Assembly: GCA_020086605.1 (NCBI GenBank)
Contig: JACBWW010000012.1
Coordinates: 15,105,913 to 15,169,912, forward strand
Reading direction: 5' to 3'
Length of the DNA stretch: 64,000 bases
Origin: Lanius collurio
Lineage: Eukaryota > Chordata > Aves > Passeriformes > Laniidae
The translations under genes and the position numbers were made by a program. Shown here in pieces: positions 38,001 through 49,648 of the stretch. Position 1 is the stretch's first letter. Each line of letters starts with the position of its first letter. The notes under the pieces were generated by a model. It ran no database searches. It was not told the DNA's origin and saw nothing but the letters and a program-made list of their open reading frames with translations.

Positions 38001-41000
38001 CCACAACCAGCCAGGCATATAACCCCAGGAATATTTATCTATAGAAGTTTCTTCTGGTAGTAAATCACTTGGGTATCTGAGTTAATGATTTCATGAAGAA
38101 AAACTACCACTATGGTCAGGAGAAGGGTAAAGAATTCCTTCCAAATACAGTGCAGAGACAGGTCTCTTCTGATAACTTTACTATTAAAAGAAAGACTTTG
38201 CTCAGATGCTGTAAGTCTGTTAAAATGAGCAACTTTTCCTAATCAAGACTGGATGCTATCACCAACAATGTTCTTAAAAACTTGGCAGGTAAGGCAGAAC
38301 AAGGATGTGGCAGAGGAAACAACAGAAGATGACTGTCTGATGAAGCTGAAGGAAAGGCCTAAGTTGGATAAGATCTCACAAGTGCAGGATGCACTCTGTG
38401 GCTGTTCAAAAAGATCCCCACAGAGTTTAGGAAATCCCTTTTGCTTTGTCAGCTTTTTTAAATGACTGAATTTATTTTATCCCCAACACAAAAGGAGACC
38501 AAAAAGATTGCAGAGAACAGTTTTCCAAATGGCAAATCTTCAACCATTTACCATTACCAAAACTCAGCCAGAAGCCAGAGCTGCTTTGCAAAGATTTTCA
38601 AATAAGAAGTTTCATTCTTCATGGCCTACAATAAACTAGGAGAGTGATGGGGACACAGTGGCTTAATGAAATCTGTGCAAACTCTCACCTGACAGAAGGC
38701 AGATAAAACAAGCGCATTAGAAAACTTCCCAGAAGGGAAAGGTAGGGCAGGAAGTATCCCCAAACAACAGAGGCAGAGGGAGGGAATGAAGAGAAGCAGC
38801 ACAGATGAAGTTATCTATCCTATGAGTCTGGGCAATATGGGTTACTTTAATGGTGACTCATTTTGAAGTTGGATGAAGGATTCCATGTTTTGTTCACTTT
38901 GTCCTTTTTCAGGTTCCTGTTCCAGGCTTCCTACAGGTGCCCTGAGCACAATGAGTTTTGCCAAGTCTTTTTTTTCAGTCTTTTAACATTGGCCAAGTAA
39001 CTGACTCATTGCAAGCTTGCAGAGGATATTGGTTTGATCTGATGCAAAATGAGTGCATAGGGAGATGGCATGAAAGATGAAACTAAGAGCCTAAGGTAAA
39101 ACAGGAGGAGGGGGAAAAAAGCAGGTGTGTGTGACTAAGACACTATTCTTAGGGAAGATACGATGCATTACCAAGCAACACACAATGAAAACACTGGTGC
39201 CAAAATTCAGTGTGCATAAAGTCTGGCTTACTAACCCCAGTGCCAGGTGCTAGGCCTAGAGGTACTTTTCCCAGCAGGCTCCAGATCATCCTTCTCCAGG
39301 TTAACACAATGTCTGGTGTTAACGTGCATACATGGGACAAGGATATAAATCACTGCATAATTTTTACTTGTCTGTCTTTTCTGTTCACAGCAGACAGACT
39401 GCTTTTTACAAGCTATTCCTCTTTTAAATGCAATTATCCTTGTGATATAGATGGAATGCAAAACATGTCTGAATGCAAAAGGTTCTGATAGCATCAGATA
39501 TGGAGTCAGAGTTTTCAAAGTTATCTCTATTTTTCTACTCTACACTAACCCATTATCCAGTATTATAATTTATTGCAGCAAGCATAGAGATACAGTGTTT
39601 CTGGTGCTAACAGGTACCTACAGGTTATTACTATCCCAGTGAGATACTGAGTATGTAGGTATTGAATTGCAAGAGGAGGAAAAAAAACCTCAAACAAAAA
39701 ACCAAACCACCAATAAACCTTCCTTTACATTTTAAAGCAACTAAGGGAAATAAAAAAGCCCAATTTCAACAGTATTCAGCAATCATGATCATTCATGAAC
39801 AGTAACACAAAAAGATTAACATGGAAGACATGTTTAAAAAACAAAAAGTCCCCAAAGACACTTCTGCAGTATTTGTTCCAAGTCAGATGCCCACAATCTC
39901 AGTCTATTTCTACAGCCATATTAAAGTTTTATTTTTCTCCTTGTTTTTTTTTCAGTTTAGAGACTATCAAAACTATTGAACACCATTATGACACCATTTC
40001 AGCTAATAAAGCCATAGATTTAAATAGACTTCCTTGGAAATGGGGAGAAGAAAAAACGTAAGTGTTAACCAAATTATTCCTTCCTCCATCTCTTCATTCC
40101 AAACAAACATTATTTATGGGCTAAAAATTAACAGTGATTACTGCATTCTTGTGTAGCTACACAGGGGCTATCAAATGCCTAACATTACACATGAAAGGTA
40201 TCTAATGAAACTTCACACAAGGAAGGAGGCCATGAGGAACACGGTCAAAATGACAAAAATCGGATACGGCTCAAATTACAGATAGCTGTTAACTGGGTTA
40301 AAATGGAAATTGAGGTTTTTATGAGGAAATTTTAACAAGGTTTTGTGAGTATTAATATAGTTCATCACTAAACACCAGTGAAGTTTCTCATGTTTCAGCT
40401 GTGTGTTAGAACTTGGGGTTATTTCTGAAGCTGAGCAAATCTGTAGCCATGTGAGACAAAGCTATGAGAACTTCAGGGAGCAAGGAGGTTCCCCCAGGGA
40501 GGATACAATAGGCAAGTTTAGTATTTTGTACCTGTGTCAGTAGGTGTTTTACAGCCTGTTCTAGAATCACTGGATTTTGTTGAAAATACTAGAAACTGGT
40601 AATCTTTTCCCCTGTGTAAGTAGCAATAATAATCCCCAGTTTAGAAGTGAGAGTACTCCTATCACACTAGTGGTGTTCTTACCCAGCTTGTTTCTGAAGA
40701 GTTTGGCTTGTTTTATCACTGAAGTCCCCTACAAAAGCTGGACTGACTTCTTTCCTACATTGAATGGCTGAGTCTGCACCTCAGAAGCACAAGACTATGC
40801 AAGTAATCAAAGGGTAGCAAGTTTTAAAGCAAGATTTTAATCTGGAGAAAAAAATAAATTACAAATGACATTTCAGGCAATCCTTTCAAATTGATCTGCC
40901 CTTGGGGCAGTTTCTGAGCCAGAAGTAGTGCCTCTTATTCCTTTATACCTCTTTAGAAAAAAAAAAAAGTCCTGATCTGCAAATAATCTGTATTAGTTCC

Positions 41001-44000
41001 TGCTAAACAGTGAGGAATTTAGGGAAGTAAATACTATGAAAATCCTACATAAATCATTCAGTCTCAGTGAGATGTAGTCTGGCATTTATTTTTTAAAACT
41101 GAATGATTTCAAGTAGTTTTATTTCAAAATCCAGAAAATGAAATCCATTTTCTATGATTAGAAAAGGGATATTTTCAAGGTTTTGTCCCCACAGGGCAAC
41201 TAAGCAAAAAAAAAGAGAGCAGATTGCTGCTAGCAAATGAGTAAAGTCTTAAGGTTTTAGAGGTATCAGCTTTAAAGACTGCAGAATCACCATACAAAAC
41301 TAGCAAAACTAGGAACATTATTTCCCCTGGAGCTAAGTTCCCAGCAGTCACAAGACTGCAGCAGTTGCAGACACGATTTATGACATCCTCTGAATGACCT
41401 CTCAGAGCTAAAGACTGATTAAGTGCGAGGCATGGAAGGTAGCTCCTGTCTGCCCGCCTCACATGACGCGGAGTCACAGCGCAGCGAGGGGACAGAGCTG
41501 TCCCCGGGCTTTCTGCTGCAGGCAGCACTGCACTGCCATTATGTAAGAGCGGCACAGCGACGCACGGCGCAGGTAGCGGGTCCCCTCCGAGCCTGAGCTG
41601 CATCACTCCTTGTGTCACCTGCAGATGTTCCTTGCAGCACTGGTTCACAGGCGTTCCTGTCATTTTCTAGGACAAGAATTGTCATTTGACATCGGCAGCA
41701 CTGTCAGTGCAACAGCAAGGCAACAGTATGACAACAGCAGCATCTGAGGCTAAGGAGTAGCATATAAGAAATAACTTGAGCTATTTAGCACATGAATGAT
41801 CCCATTTTCTGTGATTCTTTCAGAAACAGGCTTGTTCTATAGCTGTCAAAAGCTTTACTGTATTTATCCAGTGCTGCATATAAAATATTCCCATGGCACA
41901 GGTATGCATTTATATAAAGGCAACCCCAGTGTACTGAGGGGAAAAAAAGTTGTCCTGCTCTCAAGAACTGAATTAAGTATGAGGTGACATTGCAGCTATT
42001 TTGGCTAGGAGTGACTTGCCATGGCTTTTTCACAGGAAGTTCAGTCTAGTAGATTTAGGCCTGGTTGAAGGGAAGCTGTGCAGAAAATACTTCTCCCCCA
42101 AAGGTTTGTTAAAGTAACATGCACAACAAATCAGAGAAAAGTTTATGATATTAATAGGTGTGATCTCTGCAGTGTGTCCTTCTTGGCAGGATCCAAGCAT
42201 GTCAACTTTACTTCATTACAGAAGAACGAAAATCCAGCATCATCTATTGACCATTTCCATCCTGAACTGTGAAAGTGAGCTGTCATAGTTTATTTACAAA
42301 TTTATATCCCCCTTTCTCTTGCATGAAAAGTAAAATAATAAGTACTATTGATACCTCAGCCACCACCACTACATCTCCAAGAGTATATCTTACTGAGATA
42401 AATGGGGCAATTCTGGGAATTGCTTCTCCAGACATTCAGAGTACTTCCCTGTCAGTGACACTATGTTCCCATCTGATGAGCTTTCATCACAGCCACACCA
42501 TTACAAACACACAGCTTACTTTTCTGGCTCCACAGCAAAAGGCTGACAGTTTGTGGGTGTGGAGGAAAGATAAGAGACTGCAGCCTCTAAAAGTGCTGCA
42601 ACTTCACACTGTAACAGACTGACCCAGTTCATCCAGTGACTGAGGCTGGAATGGGGTCACTGAAGCAGGCCCTACCTCCTCCCTTCAGGAGGCAGGCACA
42701 GGCTGCACAAGTTGAACTAGAGTGTGGTTTTATTTAGTGATATTTATAAGCATTACACTTTAAGATGAACAACATCCCTTCCCAACAAATTTGAAACATA
42801 ACAGGCTGCTTTTGCAGCGATGCTCTTCTGTGAGGTACCAAAAACTGTTGAAGGAGAGATTTGGGATGGCAGGAATACAGCTTTACTGAACAAACAGAGG
42901 AAGAAATTAAGTTTGCCACTGCTACTCTTGGCAGTCTGGTTTGGACAAGTAGCTATCTTTGGCATAGACTGGTGAACATCAGTGAAAGTTCTTGTTCAAA
43001 TGTTATCAACAATTCTTAAATGGAGAAAGTACAAACCAGTCAATGTATTTTAATCAAACGTTACTTCAAACACAATTTCTCTTCTTAACATGAAAATTCC
43101 CTCCTCAAATTTAATAATGATTTGCAAGACAAGTTATGAAAAGTTTGAGCTGATATTAATTCACAGAAGAGCATCTGTGCAAATGTCTGGGATGAAAATT
43201 TTATTTACTGTAATAATGTTCTACTGTCACCACATTAAACAAAATCTCAAAGTCCTACAGTTCTTTATATTTTCAAGAACTACTGAAGAAAACAGTTTTA
43301 TAGCATTAGGGAAACTGAATGAACCTCCTACATACTCTGGAGGATGTTCACGAATACAAAAGCTCAAAAGAAAGAGTAAATACCACTATTTTAACTGCAA
43401 GCAGGGGATAAGTGTCTTTTTAAATGTTCTGTTAAAATACCTTTTAAAGTATGCTCTTCTGCCTCCCCAGCATCCCTGAGGACAGAGCACAGAACCACCT
43501 AGGGCAGAGTAAGAAGCTAGAAACTTTTAGCCCAGAATCTTGTTAAACGTTTAAAATTAAAGAATCAAGAAATTCTATGGAGCATCTTACACCTTGGATA
43601 AAGTGGAATGAAATAACTGATGTGCCTTAGCATTATTTTGCACTGCTCTGCTGAAAGTCTAGTCCTATTAAAGGATGAGGACAAGGAGGAAGGCTTAAGC
43701 TTTTCCAGGCAGACTGGCAAGATGCCCTTTTGCAAGGTCTTTCAGGGTATGATCTCAGGAACCCTGGCAGAGAAATTAACTTGCAGTTAATAATTCTTTT
43801 CATTCCTGAAGTTTTGAGCGCATCAGTCAAAACAGTTGAGAGCATCAGCCCTGCTGAATAAAATACTCTCCCTTGGTGCACCAAAGTGACAAAGCAAACC
43901 AAGTCACTGCAGTGGGCAGGACTATCACAATCATGCATTTTGGTGCTTCAAATATTAGGTTAAGGTGCACTCTTTTTCTTTCCTTCTACTGAGCAACATG

Positions 44001-47000
44001 AACCCAAGTTCTGGCATAAGTATCTTGCTCCAAGGACGCTGAAACAGACGGCAATCAACAAAGGTTATAACTTGTGTTATTAAAAATTAGGTCAGCCCCA
44101 TTCACAAAGAATGTTTCCAAAATATTTTTATTTAGTCCTTTAGGTGACTCATGCCAGTATTTAAGTCTCTACTCTGGATCAAAATGCATGTTATGGCTGT
44201 CATTTCGATGATGACAAGTCCTCTAGAAGGATTACTGCTTACACAGATTCCAGCTCAAGACTCTGACATTTGCTCACATGCAAGTTGCAGCATGTGGCAG
44301 TGCCAGCAAGAAATGCTTTCCTCACAAGACAAAACTTAACCCAACAGCTCAAACCCACTTAGAACAAAAATCCATGTGTTTAAATCATGACAAAACCCTG
44401 CTTTGCATCCTTGCTAGTCTGAATCAATTGCACTGTCATGGCCCAAGTCATTTGAGATCGGCTCAGTTGGTCAGAGCACGGTGCTAAAACACCAAAGTTG
44501 TGGGTTCAATTTCTGTGTGGGTCATGCACTTACAAGTCAGACTCAATGATCCTTGTGTGTTCCTTCCAACTCAGAATATCCTGTGATTCTCTGAATTTAG
44601 TTAGACAGCATGGGAACATTCCACTGTTGGTGTCTGGTGATAGACCAAACACCCCAGAAAACAAAGTACATTGCCAGACAGGAAGAGCACATTGAGTTCT
44701 ACTCTTGTTTTTCCTTCTGGTACACATACCTTAATTTTTAATATTCTATCTGTAATAGTTTTCCACATGGATGGTAATTCTCCATTTCAAAGAAATTGGA
44801 TAAACTCTTAATATAAAATCATATCTGTAATCCCTGCTATCTGTGATGTCTGATCTCCTGCTGTTTTCTAATATGATAGGTCAAAAAAATTCACTTGCTG
44901 CAATTTAAAAACTACCAAATCCTTACTTCAAGTGAGGAAAAAACCTTCAGCAGCTCATGCACTAGATGTCTCAACATTCTTCCTTTCTGAATTACACTAG
45001 TGAAAGCTTTTCTCCTTAAAATGAACCTGAGTAAATATGTTGGCCAAGAGTCAGACCCACTGCCATATGTGAATTAAATGCAGAGCAGTCTGAGTGAGAG
45101 CAACACTGATGTCAAAGCAGCACCACCCCTGAGCAAGCAGCTTTGAGGAGATCAGCTTAGAAAGTTTCCAGTAGAACACCATTCCAACAGAAAGTGCTGA
45201 CTTGATGAAACCCAAAATATTCCACAGGAATGTGCTAATTCAGACAAAACTTTTGAAAGAGGACAAGCTGGCTCACCAAGCCAGCCAACCAGTCTAGTGA
45301 GCTGACTGGCTCTCCCCAGCTCTCCAGGGTCACTGGCTTCCCCATCTGGCCAGGTGCCAGGCTGCTATCCCTGCCCTCTGAGGGGCCCTCTAATAATAAT
45401 AAAAATAAGGGAGTCTTATGAAGTGTGCCGAGAAACAAACAGAAGATTTTAAAAATGAAAACCAGAATTATTTCAGAATCAACTGCAGGGTTTCATCAGA
45501 AGGAATTGGGTGCATGTTGCAAAGCACAAGTTACAAAGTCACAAGTCTCTCTAGTGTCTCCTCAATTTTTTATAAAACATCTTCCAGTGAAAAAGGCTGT
45601 ACCAATATTGTAACAACACAAAAAACCCAGTAATTATATTCAAAACCCAAACTTCACCAGGCACCTCTAATCATCAGTAAGAAGTTTAAGGCAAGTTGCT
45701 TCCAAAGCACTGAGGAAATTCATATAAATGCCCCTGCCTGACCAAAACACAGGGCTACACAGAGTAGTCCCTAAATGGGCTCCCTGCTTGTCACCATGAC
45801 AAATTTGAACAAGATGGTGCAAGGGGCCTAATTTAACACTGTGAAGAAGCTCAAAGGAACAGGTACAGCTGCATAATATTTTAGCAACCTTTTTAAAAGC
45901 AATCCTGTCAACTAGCAAGTAACCCACTTTCTTAATAAAACTGGCTTTTGGCTATCTATGCTTAACCAGTGCATGGGACCTGCAACTCAGCAAGTAATAG
46001 TATTTGCTAATTGCTAGGAAAGGTTTTTCAAGACAACATCACCAAACATCACAATGTTTTTTGCACAATACCATTCATTTAACCAGCTTTTGTATAAAAA
46101 TGTCAGGATACTGGTTCATGTGTGAACACCACAAGTAGTTTAAGAAATGTGGAACAAAGTTCCACAGAAAATAAGAAAGAGCTCTTTTTACATGGCAAAT
46201 TGAGTCAGCAATGAGATCTCTGTTGCAGACAAGTCACATGATTTTGAAAGAATAAGGCTAATAAAATGTACTGATATATTTATATGAAAATCAGCACAAC
46301 TTCCAGCATAGAATCGAGACAATTTTTTGACCTCGCTTTCAGAAAACACTTGTAAATCAGACAGCTGCCCAAGTTTGCAGTTCACTGACCCTTTCAACTG
46401 CCAAATGCAATGCACAAAGGTAGCTCAGAAAGCAATTAGAGATTGGCTGGGAGGACTCATTAATTCATTTAAACTTCAAATCACAACTAAGCAGTCTTAT
46501 AACATTTTTCTGGGGGAGACTGTATGCCTCAGACTCATATTTAAAAAGAAAGGTTTGTCTTCTCAGAATGAGATAATACATACAATTTGCTCCCTGGTGT
46601 TTCTTAGAAAGAGCAGCTAATACCTTTATGGTACCATAAGGAAACACATCTAGAACAGAACCAGACATAAGCACAGCTCAATCCAACTGCTCAGTCTCTA
46701 AACATTTCTGCACCTGCAAAGTCTAGGGCTCCCTTCATCTACTTGCAACACAAACCTCAGAGACAAAAGAAGGTGAGGGGGGGAAAAAAAGAAGAAAAAA
46801 GACATTTGTCCTTCTAGTGATAATAGGACTGGGAAGTATCAGTGATCAACACAAGCAAATGATGCTTGGTTGGCTCTATTAGAGTATATATGGCATATGA
46901 CCAAGATAACAATGAGAAAGTAAAGCATAAAGAGATGCCTTCCATTTTGGAAGAAGGTATCAAAAGTTGACAGCAGCATCTCTTCTCTCAAACAAAACTT

Positions 47001-49577
47001 GAGATGCCCTCAACCTGTGGCAAAAAGGCAGATTCATCACTGCTCTCATGGTGACAAACAGCAAAATAGACAAGAAAAAAATGCATGCATATAGACATTC
47101 ATGTGCAGGTCTAGGCCTGAAATCATGGCAGGATTAAGTTACCAATCTGCTAGTTAATATTCCTTCATTAGCCTCATTAAAGGGACCACAACCGTACCAC
47201 AAAGTAACAAATGAGCACTACATAACTAAGAAGCCCTACCCTCAATTTCTTCGTGCTGCAGTAATTTAAACAGCCAGCTATAGGCTATAATTTAAGATTT
47301 AGTCTGTGACTCCAGGAGCTAACCAACTGGAGCCACAAGGATCAATGCACACTTCTATGAAGGGTTTATGAAAATGAGACCATACTTCGAAGTAAGTATC
47401 TCTCTCAAACCAGCCTACCTAATTTGATAATTTCCTTATTTCACACTTATATAACCATTTCCTAGAATCAGTTTCTGAGGTTCACTGTACAGCAGACACC
47501 TAAATTGAGAGATGGCACGCTCCTGTTAACTCATATTGCATTGCCCCCAACTGCTTTTGTCATGCAGCAGATCATCCAGAGTGGCTTCAGCTGCCACTCA
47601 CAAGTTTTACTTCTGCTCATTTGTTGACTTAAAATACTGTGCAAAGGTAACAGGATGGCCCAAAGGAGCTCCAACTAGCAGTGTAAGCTGAAATAATGCA
47701 AGAAGGAAAAAAAAAGTCTGAATATGGCATCACTGTGATTCAAACAAACATCATAAATTATTCTCAGAGGTTACATTATGTAATTGCCATATCTTTGAAC
47801 GAAAGTTAAGCCAGCTGAAGTGTATTCATATGTACATGTAGGAGGCAGCAGGGGCAAAGGATTTCAGCCAGTCAACTCATAATTTGTGCACACTTCATAG
47901 ATGGATTAGTGCCAGAGCTTGTTCTCTGCCAGTCTGCCTCCTCCTGCTCCACCCTAACTGATCCCAAGTGCATTTTCCTGCCCTGACTGGGGCAACTAGC
48001 CTGCTTCTTTCCAATGTCCAACATCCCTCAGTACACAACTTATCTCGGAAAATGCTCAGGCCTAAATTTAAAAAGGAAAAACAAAGAGAAAAAAAGCCCC
48101 CTCTATTAGATGAAGTCAACCTTCTCAAATATATGTGTGGTAACACCAGGAAGAAAAAAGAAATATTTACTTTTCCGAAGTACTGTGCTTTCAAATGGAT
48201 TTCACAACTCTAAGCATATGATTTCAAATTATTTTTGGAATTAAGGGCCAGTAGTATTAGATAGCATTATGCTATCCAAAGAATAAGGTGGGCCCAAACA
48301 TGCTTCGAGACTTGTTCCAATAAAAAAGTCCAACATAGAATACCATAACAGCACGGTGCCTGGAGGTTCAAAGAGCCCGTGACTGCAGGTTATTTCTGTA
48401 ATAAAACATTTATGTTGGAAGGGACCTCTGGTGGTCTTCTGGTCCAGCCCCTCACTCAAAGCACAACCAAGTTAGACTAAATTGCTCAAAGATGGAGGTT
48501 GCATAACCTCTTCAAGTGCCTTGACCACCCTCATTATTTGACATTTCTCCTTTACACTAAATCAGATTTTTCCCTGATGTAACTTGTGAGCACCAACTTT
48601 CAGCTTCTTGCTGTTCACCTCCAAAAAAAGTTCATCTCCCTCTCCTCTCTACAATTTTTTTTAACTGCATTCTGTTTTGAAATTGGATGACTGGTGGGCA
48701 ATAATCTCATTAAAAATGCACTTTAAGATTTTCTACCAAAGCAGGCACTAAAATTTCAATATGATTTTCTAATCCCTGGTTTCCTGAAGCCTTTTTTTGT
48801 GCTTGCCATATAACTGAGTGCCAGCCTAAGCCACAGTGCTAGAAAGGTTTGATCTCAGCAGCAAAAGTCCTGTTTGCCTTGCATTAAAGATTGCCTAGAA
48901 GAAGAGCTTAGTAGTAGGGAGAAAAAAGTCCTACTACAGGTGATTCAATTGATATTGGCCAGTTTAATTAAAATAACAAAAACACATAACCAGTCTTTAT
49001 GAAGTATCACATGTGGAATCAACCTAAGAAGAAGTTCTTTAGTTCCTTCAAGACAGGGTAATTTTCTTGAATGATGTGCAAATGCACAGCATGTCAAGCA
49101 ACAGTCCTTAATAAAGTCCCCAGGAGACTCGATTGACCCATCTCTGTACTTGATGTCATTAGATGAAAGGATGTGTAAGCTACACTTATCTCAACTGGAC
49201 AATAAACACAAACACACACTGACCAGTGGTCAAAAAATGGAATAAACACATTCAAACAAGAAAAATTTTATATTTGCACGACACAGGGCAAATTATACTG
49301 GCATGCAGTAAAAAAAGACCAAGTTCTTAGGAATTAATTTGAAAAAATAAACTACAAGCCAAAAAAATACATAATTTCTGAGTCTACCAAACTAGTTACC
49401 AGAATATCTTATTAAGTAAAGGATTATTATCACACTGATGTTTAAAATGAATAAATAATTATCAGCTTACTTCTTTCTTACCATTGTAGGTTATCCTTGG
49501 TTTTGTCAAACACATCACAAGATGTAAATCCATTTCATCAGAAGATACAAATTTTGAACATACAGGGCACTTGAATC
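28997..49577 (-). CDS. ZNRF2: ZNRF2, zinc and RING finger protein 2 (spliced, N-terminal exon outside window)
   Basis: This is a membrane-associated E3 ubiquitin ligase. By family knowledge ZNRF1/2 are N-myristoylated and act at endosomal, lysosomal and plasma membranes. Three coding exons are seen on the minus strand: 49577-49482, 29881-29776 and 29054-28997, with stop TAA at 28999-28997. They join in frame to 86 codons. The first exon piece carries a C-x2-C...H-x3-C zinc finger (K-C-P-V-C ... H-L-V-M-C). The other two form a C-terminal RING-type finger with ligands E-C-A-I-C, C-L-C, Y-H-K-G-C and C-P-E-H. The reading E-D-V-L-S-K-D-A-G-E-C-A-I-C and the end E-H-P-S-D fit ZNRF2 better than ZNRF1. 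The N-terminal exon must lie right of 64000, so its intron exceeds 14.4 kb. Confidence 0.96.
29055..29775 (-). other. ZNRF2 GC-AG intron inside the RING
   Basis: Minus-strand intron of 721 bp starting GCAAGT and ending AACAG. No other feature seen in it. Confidence 0.88.
29776..29881 (-). CDS. ZNRF2: ZNRF2 exon 3 (first half of RING)
   Basis: Minus-strand exon of 106 bp. The acceptor is TTTCCTCAG. It encodes (E)-D-V-L-S-K-D-A-G-E-C-A-I-C-L-E-E-L and Q-Q-G-D-T-I-A-R-L-P-C-L-C-I-Y-H-K. It supplies RING ligands C1, C2, C3, C4 and H5. The donor is not GT: the exon ends AAAGG and the intron begins GCAAGT. Using GC as donor gives a clean Gly codon (GG|C) with the next exon and the family sequence H-K-G-C. 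Confidence 0.95.
37893..38015. repeat. A/C-rich low-complexity tract
   Basis: Nearly all A and C on the + strand, with repeated CCAA and AACC words and almost no G. The complementary strand gives a meaningless Trp/Val/Phe-rich open frame. Confidence 0.65.
39956..40057 (+). other. Exon-like segment, unidentified, antisense to ZNRF2 intron
   Basis: A 102-bp segment is bounded by a strong acceptor (T-rich tract, TTTTTTTTTCAG) and a consensus donor (GTAAGT). It is open in one frame for 34 codons, reading L-E-T-I-K-T-I-E-H-H-Y-D and ending P-W-K-W-G-E-E-K. I do not recognise the peptide and found no partner exon. It may be a chance pseudo-exon, part of a non-coding RNA, or an old element. No function is claimed. 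Confidence 0.25.
41452..41594. promoter_or_regulatory. Small isolated CpG cluster in ZNRF2 intron
   Basis: About 13 CpGs in roughly 145 bases (for example GACGCGG and CGACGCACGGCGC) inside otherwise AT-rich, CpG-poor intron. It could be an intronic promoter or enhancer, or the remnant of a GC-rich inserted element. The surrounding minus-strand open frame of 162 codons has no recognisable domain and is not called as a gene. Confidence 0.35.
44450..44597 (+). mobile_element. tRNA-derived SINE with CR1-like tail (TguSINE1-like)
   Basis: The head resembles a tRNA gene: an A-box-like GCTCAGTTGGTCAGAGCA at 44461, followed by GGTGCTAAAACACC and a degenerate B box GGGTTCAATTTC. The layout suits tRNA-Ile. 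The tail TTCCTTCCAACTCAGAATATCC plus TGTGATTCTCTGAA (44561-44596) looks like the 3' end of CR1 LINEs, whose machinery would move such a SINE. SINEs of this build are described in passerine birds. This copy is diverged and presumably inactive. Confidence 0.8.
48411..48615 (-). mobile_element. CR1 LINE 3'-end fragment
   Basis: The + strand reads TTGGAAGGGACCTCTGGTGG, then GGTCCAGCCCCTCACTCAAAGCA, and further on matches the usual layout of CR1 3' ends (...CTTCAAGTGCCTTGACCACCCTCA...). In CR1 the coding strand carries the complement, so the element is on the minus strand. It is diverged and lacks a clean terminal ATTCTATG repeat. Confidence 0.8.
49482..49577 (-). CDS. ZNRF2: ZNRF2 exon 2 (zinc finger)
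   Basis: Minus-strand exon of 96 bp. The acceptor is TTTTCCATAG and the donor is GTAAGA. It encodes (G)-F-K-C-P-V-C-S-K-F-V-S-S-D-E-M and L-H-L-V-M-C-L-T-K-P-R-I-T-Y-N. The C-x2-C and H-x3-C pairs form the treble-clef-like zinc finger upstream of the RING. It begins with the second base of a Gly codon and ends with the first base of a Glu codon. Confidence 0.96.
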
Positions 49578-49627
49578 CTATGGAAAATAAAAACATGTAA
49601 GTGTGAGCATACTCAACCATAGAGTAA

Positions 49628-49648
49628 ATATATATATATATATATATA
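49628..49648. repeat. (AT)n microsatellite
   Basis: Uninterrupted alternating A and T for 21 bases, about 50 bases upstream of the ZNRF2 exon 2 acceptor on the transcribed strand. Confidence 0.95.

Larger units (their letters stand above)
29882..49481 (-). other. ZNRF2 intron between zinc-finger and RING exons
   Basis: Intron of 19.6 kb with a GT donor and AG acceptor on the minus strand. It holds a CpG cluster (41452-41594), a SINE (44450-44597), a CR1 fragment (48411-48615), A/C-rich low-complexity tracts near 37.9 and 39.7 kb, and one exon-like segment on the + strand (39956-40057). The rest shows nothing recognisable. Confidence 0.85.

Noticed and set aside
39795..40061. 88-codon + strand frame covering the exon-like segment
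   Set aside because: The part before 39956 is A-rich intron sequence and the polypyrimidine tract translated; only the segment between the splice sites is worth keeping.
41175..41663. 162-codon minus-strand open frame
   Set aside because: No recognisable domain, no homologue that I know, and it overlaps a CpG-rich block where stop codons are rarer. Treated as a chance frame.
44206..44268. Possible C/D-box snoRNA (ATGATGA ... CTGA about 55 bases apart)
   Set aside because: The flanks do not form a terminal stem and no convincing C'/D' boxes were found.
44461..44525. Possible functional tRNA gene
   Set aside because: The cloverleaf is degenerate, the B box is mutated, and the CR1-like tail shows it is a SINE.
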